A model generated the notes under the pieces. That model was not told the DNA's origin, made no database searches, and was given only the letters and a program-made list of their open reading frames with translations. 64,000 bases of DNA from Rhodococcus tibetensis (GTDB taxonomy: Bacteria > Actinomycetota > Actinomycetes > Mycobacteriales > Mycobacteriaceae): contig NZ_JANFQF010000021.1 in the NCBI RefSeq assembly GCF_024438035.1, forward strand, positions 1-64,000. The letters are read 5' to 3'. Positions 44,153-52,954 of the stretch are shown piece after piece. The position numbers and the translations under genes were made by a program. How positions within the stretch are numbered: the first letter of the stretch is position 1; every line of letters starts with the position of its first letter.

Positions 44153-44559
44153 TCGACCCCACCACCACCGCGATTTCCGTCGACCAGTTCATCGCCGCAC
44201 CACCGGCGAAGGTGTGGCGCGCCCTCACCGAGCCCGAACTACTTGCCCGCTGGTGGGCACCCGGTGACATCGCCCCCACGGTCGGGCATCGATTCCATCT
44301 CGAGATGCCGGGCTGGGGATCTGTTCCCTGCCAGGTCGTCCAGGTCGAGGTCGAAGCGCGATTCGTCTACACCTTCACCGAGAACTGGACTCTGGACTGG
44401 CAACTCGTCGCGGAAGGCACTGGCACCCGCCTCTTCCTCGATCACTCCGGATTCGACCTCGACGACAAGAGAAGTCGTGACGCCTTCGAGCGCATGGGTC
44501 CGGGTTGGCGCGACACCGTTCTGCCCCGCCTCGCAGGCGTCGTCACAGAACTCGGTTGA
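44149..44559 (+). CDS. SRPBCC/AHSA1-family protein
   Basis: 136 residues. Activator-of-Hsp90-homologue-1 type fold: begins ISVDQFIAAPPAKVWRALTEPELLARWW and ends ERMGPGWRDTVLPRLAGVV, the family pattern with a ligand-holding cavity. Gene order ArsR then AHSA1 is a very common actinobacterial pair in which the ArsR protein controls the SRPBCC gene. Ligand unknown. It faces the convergent cassette gene at 44573 with 13 bp between. Confidence 0.88.
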   Translation: MIDPTTTAISVDQFIAAPPAKVWRALTEPELLARWWAPGDIAPTVGHRFHLEMPGWGSVPCQVVQVEVEARFVYTFTENWTLDWQLVAEGTGTRLFLDHSGFDLDDKRSRDAFERMGPGWRDTVLPRLAGVVTELG

Positions 44560-44572
44560 CGGCGCCCCGCGC

Positions 44573-45220
44573 TCAGCGCAGCTTCGCCGGCCCGGTGGTC
44601 ATACGGCCCGTGATCACGACAGCGTGATGGGTCCCGGGCACCAGCCAGTCGGCCAGAGTGGGGCCTTCTGCTCGCACGGCTACGCGGGCGTACCGGAGGT
44701 GCCCCCGCAGCCGGGCCGACGCCGCCAGGAGGCGTTCACCCGACTCTTCGGGCTGGGCGAATCCCAACGCGCCCGCGATCGGCAGCCTCGGACCGCGGGG
44801 GTGCGCCGTCGTCGACACACGCCACGCCCCGGATGACGCCTCGAACACACCGTGAACGTCCCCGTCGAACGCAGCCAGCACCTTCGGCAAACCCCAGTGC
44901 ACGCGTCCGCCGTGGACGGATGGTTCCGAGTCGACTGCGATGAACGGCACCGCCATGCGCGGCATCGGACCTGTCCGACGCCCGGGTGCCCGCAGCACCG
45001 GGCTGGCCAGGATCTCGCGATACGGTCCGACGGGCGAGTCGAGGTAGTCGACCATCATGGCCAAGGTCACCGGCAACAGGGCGCCCCCGGGGCCGAGTTC
45101 GCGGGCGGCGTCGGTGGCGCGATGCCACCACAGCGTCGCGCGCACCTCGGCGCGCCACGGCGGCGGCGAGCTCTCCGGCCATTCGGTGCGGTCGGTGGTC
45201 GATTCAGGCACGCTCCACAT
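44573..45220 (-). CDS. Acetoacetate decarboxylase-like protein
   Basis: 215 residues; start ATG 45220 or GTG three codons in (45211). Similar to the acetoacetate decarboxylase superfamily: RVHWGLPKVLAAFDG carries a lysine at the place of the Schiff-base lysine (usually PKK), and VPFIAVDSEPSVHGGRVHWGLPK fits the surrounding beta structure. Catalysis is therefore possible but only one Lys is present. It overlaps the GMC oxidase stop by 8-17 bp and ends a TetR-BVMO-GMC cassette, suggesting action on a keto acid or related carbonyl produced upstream. Confidence 0.72.
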   Translation of the reverse strand: MWSVPESTTDRTEWPESSPPPWRAEVRATLWWHRATDAARELGPGGALLPVTLAMMVDYLDSPVGPYREILASPVLRAPGRRTGPMPRMAVPFIAVDSEPSVHGGRVHWGLPKVLAAFDGDVHGVFEASSGAWRVSTTAHPRGPRLPIAGALGFAQPEESGERLLAASARLRGHLRYARVAVRAEGPTLADWLVPGTHHAVVITGRMTTGPAKLR

Positions 45221-46916
45221 CGACGGTCTCCTTTCGGGTCGTCACGGTGAGGGGAAGGCGCAGGGCGCCGGGTGCGTCCGCCGGTACCACCGGGAAGCGC
45301 GGGAGTGAGGGGTCGATACGCACGTATGGCTTACCCGGTTCCGGCCTGGTGTCCGCCTCCCCCTTGTTCGGCCACAACGCGAACGCCCGCTCCGCCTGCG
45401 CCGTGATGGTAAGCGACGGGTTGACGCCGAGATTCGCGCTGACCACGGATCCGTCCGCCACGTGGAGTCCGTCGTGCCCGTAGGCCCGCAGGTACGGGTC
45501 GACGACTCCGGCGCGGGGTGAGTCGCCGATCGCGCACCCACCCAGGAAGTGGGCGGTCATCGGGATGTTCACCACGTCGCCCAGCGAACCACCGGGGTCA
45601 CCGTCGATCTTGTCGGCAACCTTGCGGATGGCCGTGTGCCCTTGGGGTATCCATTCCGGTGGAGGAGTGCCCGGACCGGGCCGACTGGTGACCGCGCGCC
45701 CGAAGCGGCCCCGCCCCTTGGTGAGTTCCAGGGAGTTGTCGTCGGTTTGCATCACCAGCGCGATCACCGTCCGCTCGGACCAGTGCCGTACCGACAGACT
45801 GCGCAGGAAGGCGTCGGGTCTGCGGAGCGCGACACCGATAGTCTTCAGCAGACGAGGTGTCCTGCCCCCGCCGTCACTGAGGACGGTCTGCAGCAACCCG
45901 ATCGCGTTGCTGCCCTTGCCGTAGCGCACAGGTTCGATGTGGGTGTGATCGTCCGGGTGGAACGAGGACGTGATCGCGATCCCGCGCGTGAAGTCGGTGT
46001 TCCGGTTCTTCGCGGTGGCCGCGAGTACAGCCTCCGAGTTTGTCCGCACTACGGTTCCGAGCCGCGGCGACAGCCGTGGCAACGCCCCCGACTCCTTCAT
46101 CGCGAGCAGCAGTCGCGCGGTGCCGTACGTGCCCGCGGCCACCACCACCTGGTCGGCGGTGAAGGTACGCTCCCGCTTGCGGATTCCGTTCGTTCGACGA
46201 GTGCGTACCTCGTATCCGCCACCCTGGCGTGGGCGTAACTCCTTCACCGTGGTCAACGGATGTATCTGCGCACCGGCCTGTTCCGCCAAGTAGAGGTAGT
46301 TCTTGACGAGCGTGTTCTTGGCGCCCACGCGACAGCCGGTCATGCAGCCACCGCACTCGGTGCAACCGGCGCGATCCGGGCCCTTGCCACCGAAGTAGGG
46401 GTCCGCGACCGTCACTCCCGGTTCCCCGAAGAAGACACCGACAGGCGTGGACGTGAACGTCTCACCGACACCCATCTCTTCCGCCACCTCGCGCATGATT
46501 GCGTCGGCCGGGGTGAACAACGGACTGGTCCGCACTCCCAGCATCCGTTTCGCCTGCTCGTAGTACGGAGCCAACTCCGACTGCCAGTCGGTGATATGCG
46601 CCCACTGCTTGTCCTCGAAGAATCGGCGGGGCGGCTGATACAAGGTATTGGCGTAGTTGAGCGAACCGCCGCCTACACCGGCACCCGCCATCACGAGGAC
46701 GTCGGGAAAGAGGTGGATGCGTTGCATGCCATAGCAACCCATCCATGGAGCCCATAGATACCGGCGCAGCCTCCAGCTGGTCTCCGGCATCTCGTCGTCG
46801 GCGAAACGCCGTCCCGCCTCGAGGACACCGACCTTGTACCCCTTCTCGGTGAGCCGCAGGGCAGCCACACTGCCGCCGAAGCCCGAGCCGATCACCACCA
46901 CGTCGTAGTGCGTCAC
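45204..46916 (-). CDS. GMC-type oxidoreductase (ChoD-like)
   Basis: 570 residues from a GTG overlapping the monooxygenase stop (GTGA). N-terminal FAD motif VVIGSGFGGSVAALRL, flavin region MAGAGVGGGSLNYANTL and a cysteine cluster CTECGGCMTGCRVGAKNTL near residue 190, as in actinobacterial ChoD-type oxidases. The C-terminal motif HFLGGCAIGDSPRAGVVDP...LHVADGSVVSANLGVNPSLTI holds the GMC catalytic region. Oxidises an alcohol, perhaps a sterol, with FAD; no secretion signal, so cytoplasmic. Confidence 0.86.
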   Translation of the reverse strand: MTHYDVVVIGSGFGGSVAALRLTEKGYKVGVLEAGRRFADDEMPETSWRLRRYLWAPWMGCYGMQRIHLFPDVLVMAGAGVGGGSLNYANTLYQPPRRFFEDKQWAHITDWQSELAPYYEQAKRMLGVRTSPLFTPADAIMREVAEEMGVGETFTSTPVGVFFGEPGVTVADPYFGGKGPDRAGCTECGGCMTGCRVGAKNTLVKNYLYLAEQAGAQIHPLTTVKELRPRQGGGYEVRTRRTNGIRKRERTFTADQVVVAAGTYGTARLLLAMKESGALPRLSPRLGTVVRTNSEAVLAATAKNRNTDFTRGIAITSSFHPDDHTHIEPVRYGKGSNAIGLLQTVLSDGGGRTPRLLKTIGVALRRPDAFLRSLSVRHWSERTVIALVMQTDDNSLELTKGRGRFGRAVTSRPGPGTPPPEWIPQGHTAIRKVADKIDGDPGGSLGDVVNIPMTAHFLGGCAIGDSPRAGVVDPYLRAYGHDGLHVADGSVVSANLGVNPSLTITAQAERAFALWPNKGEADTRPEPGKPYVRIDPSLPRFPVVPADAPGALRLPLTVTTRKETVDVERA

Positions 46917-48403
46917 GCGACGGCCTCCTTCTCGGTCTTTCGACGCGCCACGTAGTTCTCCCGGTCGAAGTGCTGCAGTTGCGAACGGAATCTGAAGGTG
47001 AACGTCGGCCACTGCACCGAGTTGCGCCCCTCCGCGTCGTAATACCAACTCGAACATCCACCCTTGTTCCAGACGGTGCTCTGCAAGTCCGATTGGATTC
47101 GCGTGTTGTACTGCCGCTGCGCCTCCTCTGTCACCTCGAACGCTGCAATGCCGTTGTCCCGCATGGTGTCAAGTGCATCGACGATATACGCAGACTGGGA
47201 TTCGAGCATGTACACGATGGAGCTGTGCCCGAGGTTGGTGTTGGGGCCGTACATGAGGAACAGATTGGGGAATCCGGCGACCGTCGTCCCCTTGTAGGCG
47301 TGGGGACTGCCCTTCCAGTGCTCGGCGAGGGTGTGCCCGTCCGCACCGCGGAGCGCATGTGCGACAGGGGGTTCCGTGGGGGTGAAACCGGTAGCGAAAA
47401 TGATGGTGTCGACCTTGTGTTCGCCCCCGACCGCGTCGACCACACCGTCCTCGGTGATGCCCGCCAGGCCTGCGTCGACGAGCGTGACGTCCGGCCGGTC
47501 GAGCGTGCGCAACCAGTCGTTCGACAACAGCATCCGCTTGCAGCCGATCGTGAAATCGGGGGTGAGCTTCTTTCGCAGTTCGGGATCGCGAATCTGCCGA
47601 CGCAGATGCGCTTTGGCCACCATCTCGAACACGGGCAACAGTCCGGTGGCATGAGCCAGGACTCCGCCGAGCGCTTCACGGAAACTGTAGACAGAGCCGC
47701 GAACTACTTTTTGCGCCATAGGTATCCGGCGATACAGGCGTTTCTCGGGATCGGAGAGCACTCGATCGAGCCGCGGGATGACCCACGCCGGCGTGCGCTG
47801 AAACACCGTCACGTGCTTCGCGTGCGGTGCGATTTCCGGAACGAACTGCACGGCCGACGCACCCGTGCCGATGACGGCCACCCGCTCACCGGTGAGGTCG
47901 TGGTCGTGATTCCACGTCGCGGAGTGGAAGGTGGTGCCGCCGAACGTGTCGATGCCCGGCATGTCCGGGATGCTCGGGGTCGACAGAGCACCGGTGGCCG
48001 CCACCACCACATCGGCGGTCAACGAGCCACGGCTCGTACGCACATGCCACAGCGCTTTGGTGTCATCCCAGTTCGCCCCCTCCAGTTCGCAGTCGGTCAC
48101 CACCCGGGACGAAATGCCGGTGTCGGCCGCGACCTTCTTCAGGTACCGGTAGATCTCGGGTTGCCGGGCGAACGTGTGGCTCCAGTCGGCGCTGGGTGCG
48201 AAGGAGAACGAGTACAGCGACGTGGGGACATCGCACGCACACCCCGGGTAGGTGTTGTCGCGCCACGTGCCGCCGACATCGTGGCCACGCTCGATGATCA
48301 GGACATCGGCCTCCGGACGGGACCGGAGGATCCGAGCCGTGAGACCCATTCCCGCGAAACCGGCTCCCACGACGAGAGTGTGTACATGCTGCGGAAGACT
48401 CAC
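46913..48403 (-). CDS. Baeyer-Villiger-type flavin monooxygenase
   Basis: 496 residues from GTG 48403, which overlaps the tetR stop (GTGA). Two Rossmann motifs: VVGAGFAGMGLTARI at the N-terminus (FAD) and VAVIGTGASAVQF near 183 (NADPH). Between them is FGGTTFHSATWNHD, the FxGxxxHxxxW fingerprint of type I BVMOs. It would insert oxygen next to a ketone using NADPH. Translationally coupled to the TetR regulator and the GMC oxidase. Substrate unknown. Confidence 0.9.
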   Translation of the reverse strand: MSLPQHVHTLVVGAGFAGMGLTARILRSRPEADVLIIERGHDVGGTWRDNTYPGCACDVPTSLYSFSFAPSADWSHTFARQPEIYRYLKKVAADTGISSRVVTDCELEGANWDDTKALWHVRTSRGSLTADVVVAATGALSTPSIPDMPGIDTFGGTTFHSATWNHDHDLTGERVAVIGTGASAVQFVPEIAPHAKHVTVFQRTPAWVIPRLDRVLSDPEKRLYRRIPMAQKVVRGSVYSFREALGGVLAHATGLLPVFEMVAKAHLRRQIRDPELRKKLTPDFTIGCKRMLLSNDWLRTLDRPDVTLVDAGLAGITEDGVVDAVGGEHKVDTIIFATGFTPTEPPVAHALRGADGHTLAEHWKGSPHAYKGTTVAGFPNLFLMYGPNTNLGHSSIVYMLESQSAYIVDALDTMRDNGIAAFEVTEEAQRQYNTRIQSDLQSTVWNKGGCSSWYYDAEGRNSVQWPTFTFRFRSQLQHFDRENYVARRKTEKEAVA

Positions 48404-48984
48404 GACTTCTTCACCTTCGATTCCCACGCCGGCAGCAGCCGCGCGCGTGCTGAGTGATCGGCCTCGGGGGTCCGGAACAGTGCCGACACCGCGAGACCGC
48501 GAACCAATTCGATACTGAGCTCGATGGTGTCGGCGTCGTACCGATCACCGAACACCTCCGCGGACCCGTGTCGCAGCGCCTCGGTGACCTTCCGCTCCAG
48601 CGGAACGGTCGCCTCGAACAACGCCGGGTCGGTGCGGGCGGCCACCCACAACTCGAGTGCCGCATAGAACAACGGGCCGGAAAAGGCGTCGGCCAGCACG
48701 TCGATGCCGCGATCGGCGTCCACTTCGGCGGCGAGGATCTCCGCCATCCGCTTGTCGACGAGGTACTCCACCGCCGCCACGACCAGCGACTCCTTGGTGG
48801 GGAAATGGTGCAGCTGGGCGCCCCGCGACACCCCCGCCCGGCGGGCGATGCCCTGGGTGGTGGTGCGCGCGTAGCCGAGCTCGACCAGCGAGTCGACCGC
48901 AGCCTCGAGCAATCTGGTGCGCATCGCGGCGGTGCGCTCGGCCTGGGTGCGAGTCGGTTTGGCGAGGGCTATGTCGGAGGTCAC
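48400..48984 (-). CDS. TetR-family regulator of the oxidase cassette
   Basis: 194 residues from a GTG. HTH region MRTRLLEAAVDSLVELGYARTTTQGIARRAGVSRGAQLHHFPTKESLVVAAVEYL, complete helix 1-4 pattern; C-terminal ligand domain of about 130 residues. Coupled by 4-bp overlap to the BVMO gene. A 10-bp inverted repeat with A/T flanks, 24 bp upstream, is a likely operator for autorepression of the whole cassette. An inducer related to the cassette substrate is expected. Confidence 0.86.
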   Translation of the reverse strand: MTSDIALAKPTRTQAERTAAMRTRLLEAAVDSLVELGYARTTTQGIARRAGVSRGAQLHHFPTKESLVVAAVEYLVDKRMAEILAAEVDADRGIDVLADAFSGPLFYAALELWVAARTDPALFEATVPLERKVTEALRHGSAEVFGDRYDADTIELSIELVRGLAVSALFRTPEADHSARARLLPAWESKVKKS

Positions 48985-49008
48985 ATCTGCACTGTAGGCC
49001 GAAATATG

Positions 49009-49029
49009 AAAACAGTCCAGACTGCTTTT
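49009..49029 (-). promoter_or_regulatory. Candidate TetR operator
   Basis: AAAACAGTCcaGACTGCTTTT: perfect CAGTC/GACTG arms around 2 bp with A/T-rich flanks, 25-45 bp upstream of the regulator start and inside the likely promoter. Confidence 0.55.
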
Positions 49030-49097
49030 AAGTTTCCGGCCGCTGACACCCCATGAGTGCCTTATCAACGTCCGGCGGTCAAGGCGTACGCACAGGC

Positions 49098-50885
49098 CTA
49101 CGGGACGAGGCGGTACCTCAGCATCATGTCGTGGTCCTCGTGGTCGAGCATGTGGCAGTGCCACACGTAGCCCTGCAGAGGTCGCGACGCCTGACCGTCG
49201 GTGTGCCCGCCCGAGTGCTGTGTCGGATGCGCCGACATGCCGAAGGTCGCGTCGGGATCGAAACCCAGTTCCCCGGCCGTCGGGAACCGCACGACGACCC
49301 GAGTGACGGAGTTGGCGTCGGCGATGACCGTGTCCTTGAAACCGGACTCCCACGGCTGCGGCGACTGCACCGGTCCCCGGATGAACGGATCCGGAGACGG
49401 CGTCCACCGTGTCCCGACAGCGGGCAGCGGCGACGCCGACATCATTGCGACCGTATCGACCGCCTGCCGCCCGAGTACGCGGAACCTCACCAGATGCAGA
49501 TGGATGGGGTGCGGTTCGGGTGTGGCGTTGACGATGTTCCACTGTTCAACCGCACCCTGCCGCGGCATCTCGATGTCGTCGGTGGTGTAGCGCAGGTTGT
49601 TGAGCGACATGAGCGGCGAGGGTTGGCCGAGGCCCTGTCCGATTTGCAGTACCGAGACGTTGCGTACCGTCCGGGGTTGTGCGACCGGTGCGAGCAGTGG
49701 CGGCTGCCGGCTGCCGCCGCGCAGGGTCTGCGGCACCGGCCCGGTGAACCCCGCCGCAGCTCCCACGCGGAAACGGCAAAAGCGCGGCATGGGCACGATC
49801 CCGCGCTGCGCGACCTGGTCGGGAATCGCCTCGTCGTTCCGCAGTTCGACGGTCGCGCCGGGCCCCAGCGCCCCGAAGTCGACCAGCAGGTCGGCCCGTT
49901 CACCCGGACCCAGGCGAACGTGGTCGACGGGGACCGGAACGTCGAACAGGCCGCCTTCGGCACCGATCACCCAGAACCTCATGCGATTGTCGAAGAAGAG
50001 GTTCCACACGCTGAACGAGGCGGCATTGACCATGCGCAGGCGGTACAGCCCGCGCGCCACGGCCATCTCGGGCCACACCTTGCCGTTCACCACGCCGGTG
50101 TCGCCGGGTGTCGCCGCTTCCCAGCTCCCCTGCGGGTTCAGCGGGTTGGAGCGGACACTCTGCCTGCCGTCCTCCGTGAAGGTCTTGTCCTGCAGGATGA
50201 GCGGAACCTCGAACTCGCCGGCCGGCAGCCCGAGCGGATTACCCGCTGTACCCGTGTCGAACTCGTCGCGGAGCAGGTACAGACCGGCCAGTCCCGCGAA
50301 GATGTTGAGCCGGGTCACGCCCATCGCGTGATCGTGGTACCAGAGTGAACACGCATCCTGCTGATTCGGGAACTCGTAGACCAGCCCCTGCCCGCGCCGC
50401 AGCGTGTGCTCGGGGTGTCCGTCGAACTCGGGCGGATTGGACCCGCCGTGCAGATGCAGTGCGGTCGGCACGTCGGTGCGGTCCGCCTCGGTCACACCGT
50501 GCAACCTCGTGTCCACATCCGCGGCGAGAGGATTACTCGCGATGTCGTTGCGGTACACGAGCGACGTCCGTTCGCCGACCCGGGCCTCGATCGTCGGTCC
50601 CAGGTAGTCGGTGCCGCCGTAAGCGAGCGCCGGGGACGCCGCGAGGTCGGAGTGAAAAATATGCATCGTGCTGCTCGCATGCACCTCGACGGAGGTGCCC
50701 CCGAGTGTCGGAAGCAGCGGAAGTGGGTCCCGAAACGGCTCGAGTGGCGGCGACCGGAACACGAAGGGTCGCAGAGGGTCGATCCCGAACGGGAAAGCAG
50801 CCGCAGAGCCGACTCCTACCGCCCCCAACCCGGCCGTCAACGCCAGTCCACGAACGAACGACCTGCGCGGAATCCGTCCACCCAT
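49098..50885 (-). CDS. Tat-exported multicopper oxidase
   Basis: 595 residues from ATG 50885 (AGGGGG upstream). Tat signal RIPRRSFVRGLALTAG with a hydrophobic core and AAA cleavage region. Four copper motifs in order: HLHGG, WYHDHAMG, HPIHLHLVRF, and HCHMLDHEDHDMM, forming type 1, 2 and 3 sites. Three-cupredoxin CotA/bilirubin-oxidase-like length. Likely oxidises phenolics or cuprous ion outside the membrane. It is divergent from the FGE gene with 136 bp between. Confidence 0.92.
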   Translation of the reverse strand: MGGRIPRRSFVRGLALTAGLGAVGVGSAAAFPFGIDPLRPFVFRSPPLEPFRDPLPLLPTLGGTSVEVHASSTMHIFHSDLAASPALAYGGTDYLGPTIEARVGERTSLVYRNDIASNPLAADVDTRLHGVTEADRTDVPTALHLHGGSNPPEFDGHPEHTLRRGQGLVYEFPNQQDACSLWYHDHAMGVTRLNIFAGLAGLYLLRDEFDTGTAGNPLGLPAGEFEVPLILQDKTFTEDGRQSVRSNPLNPQGSWEAATPGDTGVVNGKVWPEMAVARGLYRLRMVNAASFSVWNLFFDNRMRFWVIGAEGGLFDVPVPVDHVRLGPGERADLLVDFGALGPGATVELRNDEAIPDQVAQRGIVPMPRFCRFRVGAAAGFTGPVPQTLRGGSRQPPLLAPVAQPRTVRNVSVLQIGQGLGQPSPLMSLNNLRYTTDDIEMPRQGAVEQWNIVNATPEPHPIHLHLVRFRVLGRQAVDTVAMMSASPLPAVGTRWTPSPDPFIRGPVQSPQPWESGFKDTVIADANSVTRVVVRFPTAGELGFDPDATFGMSAHPTQHSGGHTDGQASRPLQGYVWHCHMLDHEDHDMMLRYRLVP

Positions 50886-51021
50886 TCGCCGCCCCCTGCA
50901 CGGTGAAAAATCCTTTGCGACTCGGAAAGCCGACGGTACCTCGAGCCGGGGTGCCCTCAGCCCGGTTTCGCCACCCGGGGATTCCGTCGCGCCCGTGTGC
51001 CGACCGTGCCACTCTGACGTC

Positions 51022-51960
51022 ATGACTCGTGCGGTACCGAAGAACATGGCCTGGATTCCGGGTGGCACGTTTTGGATGGGGTCGGAGGACTTCTATCCCG
51101 AGGAGCGCCCCGTCCACCAGGTGACGGTCGACGGGTTCTGGATGGACTCGCACCAGGTGACCGTCGCCGAGTTCCGGCGGTTCGTGAAAGACACCGGGCA
51201 CGTCACGACCGCCGAGGTCGTGCCCGACCCCGCGCAGTATCCGGGCGCGGACCCGTCGTTACTGGTCCCCGGATCGCTGGTATTCACGCCGACCCCCGGA
51301 CCGGTTCCGCTCGGCGACTACACCCGCTGGTGGTCGTTCACGCCGGGGGCGGACTGGCGTCATCCAGAAGGTCCAGACAGCAACGTCGGCGGACGTGAAC
51401 GCCATCCCGTCACCCATGTGTCGTGGTTCGACGCCCGCGCGTACGCGCAATGGGCCGGCAAGGACCTGCCGACGGAAGCAGAGTGGGAGTGTGCGGCGCG
51501 CGGCGGACTGGACCGGAAACCGTTCGTGTGGGGCGATGAGCACGAGCCGGGCGGCAGGCCGGGCGGCAATGTATGGCAAGGGCAGTTCCCGTGGGAAAAC
51601 TTGCTCGCGGACGGCTTCGCCCGCACATCGCCAGTGGGTCACTTCCGGCCCAACGGATACCAGCTCAGTGACATGGCCGGCAACGTGTGGGAGTGGACCA
51701 CCGACCATTTCACCGCTGATCACTTCGCGAGCGGGAAGAACGTTGCGCCCACCAGTTCTTGCTGCATTCCGACCAATCCGAGAGTCGACACTGCGCGTGT
51801 CGAGAACCCCGGCGAGCCCTACGCGCGGCGAGTCATCAAGGGTGGTTCGCACCTGTGCGCGCCGAACTACTGCCTGCGCTACCGGCCGTCGGCTCGGCAG
51901 GGCGACACCGAGGAGACGTCGACGTGCCACATCGGGTTCCGGTGCATCATGCGACCGTGA
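51022..51960 (+). CDS. Formylglycine-generating enzyme (sulfatase-modifying factor)
   Basis: 312 residues. The FGE-sulfatase fold starts VPKNMAWIPGGTFWMGSEDF. It contains HPVTHVSWFDARAYAQWAGKDLPTEAEWE and NVWEWTTDHF, and ends with the active-site region GGSHLCAPNYCLRYRPSARQ holding the two catalytic copper-binding cysteines (C-x4-C). It converts Cys in CxPxR of type I sulfatases into formylglycine. No type I sulfatase is in this window, so its client is elsewhere. Starts 61 bp before the gap to the YihY gene. Confidence 0.92.
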   Translation: MTRAVPKNMAWIPGGTFWMGSEDFYPEERPVHQVTVDGFWMDSHQVTVAEFRRFVKDTGHVTTAEVVPDPAQYPGADPSLLVPGSLVFTPTPGPVPLGDYTRWWSFTPGADWRHPEGPDSNVGGRERHPVTHVSWFDARAYAQWAGKDLPTEAEWECAARGGLDRKPFVWGDEHEPGGRPGGNVWQGQFPWENLLADGFARTSPVGHFRPNGYQLSDMAGNVWEWTTDHFTADHFASGKNVAPTSSCCIPTNPRVDTARVENPGEPYARRVIKGGSHLCAPNYCLRYRPSARQGDTEETSTCHIGFRCIMRP

Positions 51961-52027
51961 GGCTGCGGGCCGGTCTCACCTCACGGGGATGAAGACAGAC
52001 GGCGCCCGCTGCGGTTGAGTCGGTCGG

Positions 52028-52954
52028 GTGCGGTCGACCAAGCTGTCAGTGACCCTGGCCCGGGAAGCTCTTGCGGCGCGGACCGAATCGGCCAACGGCT
52101 GGTTGCAGGGCACCCCTCCCGGCCGAACAATACGTCGCGTCATCGACGGACTCGTCGAGATCGAACTCGTCGACCGGTCGATGACGCTCGCCGCGAGAAT
52201 ATTCACGTCGGTACTACCCGTGATGATTGCGGCCTCGACGTTGAGCAGTTGGAACCTGACCGCCCGCACCATCAAAAACCAGTTCGGCTTCGACCCCACG
52301 GTGTTGACTTCCACGTCCGGCGCCGTGGACACCACCGACCCGTCCTTCGCAGCGTTCGGGGTGGTCGGTCTGCTGATGATCGCGATCAGCGGCACGTCGT
52401 TTGCCCGGGCCCTCGCCCGGATCTACGGGAAGATCTGGAACGTCCCGTCGATCAACCTCCGGGACGCCTGGCGATGGCTGGTGGTCCTGTTCGCCGTCGC
52501 GCTGTCGGGGACGGCGATCGGCCTGGCGAGCGAGCTCGCGAGCGTCCGGTTCATCGGGCCACCCCTCGCAGTCGCCGGGGAGTTCGCGGTGTGGATGGCC
52601 GTCTGGACTCTCAGCCCGTACCTGCTGACGATGGGCACCCTCGAGGGCCGCGTCCTCTGGGCCACCGGGGCGCTGACCGCGGCAGCACTCACTGCTCTCC
52701 ACGTCGGCGGACGTCTCGTTCTGCCCCGGATCACCGCCTCCGCACAGCACCAGTTCGGGCCACTAGGCCTGGTGTTCACCGCGATCAGCTGGCTGTTCGT
52801 CCTGTCCGTCGTGATCGTGGGGTCCGCGGTGATCGTCAAAGCCGTCGCGCTGGACGAGGCCTACATCGGGCGGTATCTCCGCGGGCCGGACGCCGTCGCG
52901 TCAGAACGCTCCGCCGAGTCCCTTGCCGAGAACGACGGCTCCCATGACGAGTAG
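52028..52954 (+). CDS. YihY/UPF0761 family membrane protein
   Basis: 308 residues, GTG start. Six membrane segments (about 58-75, 100-125, 142-165, 172-190, 205-225, 250-272). The family pattern of an N-terminal cytoplasmic part followed by ALARIYGKIWNVPS is present. Earlier called ribonuclease BN but without nuclease evidence. The last 54 bp overlap the 3' end of the convergent GAP-family gene. Confidence 0.78.
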   Translation: MRSTKLSVTLAREALAARTESANGWLQGTPPGRTIRRVIDGLVEIELVDRSMTLAARIFTSVLPVMIAASTLSSWNLTARTIKNQFGFDPTVLTSTSGAVDTTDPSFAAFGVVGLLMIAISGTSFARALARIYGKIWNVPSINLRDAWRWLVVLFAVALSGTAIGLASELASVRFIGPPLAVAGEFAVWMAVWTLSPYLLTMGTLEGRVLWATGALTAAALTALHVGGRLVLPRITASAQHQFGPLGLVFTAISWLFVLSVVIVGSAVIVKAVALDEAYIGRYLRGPDAVASERSAESLAENDGSHDE

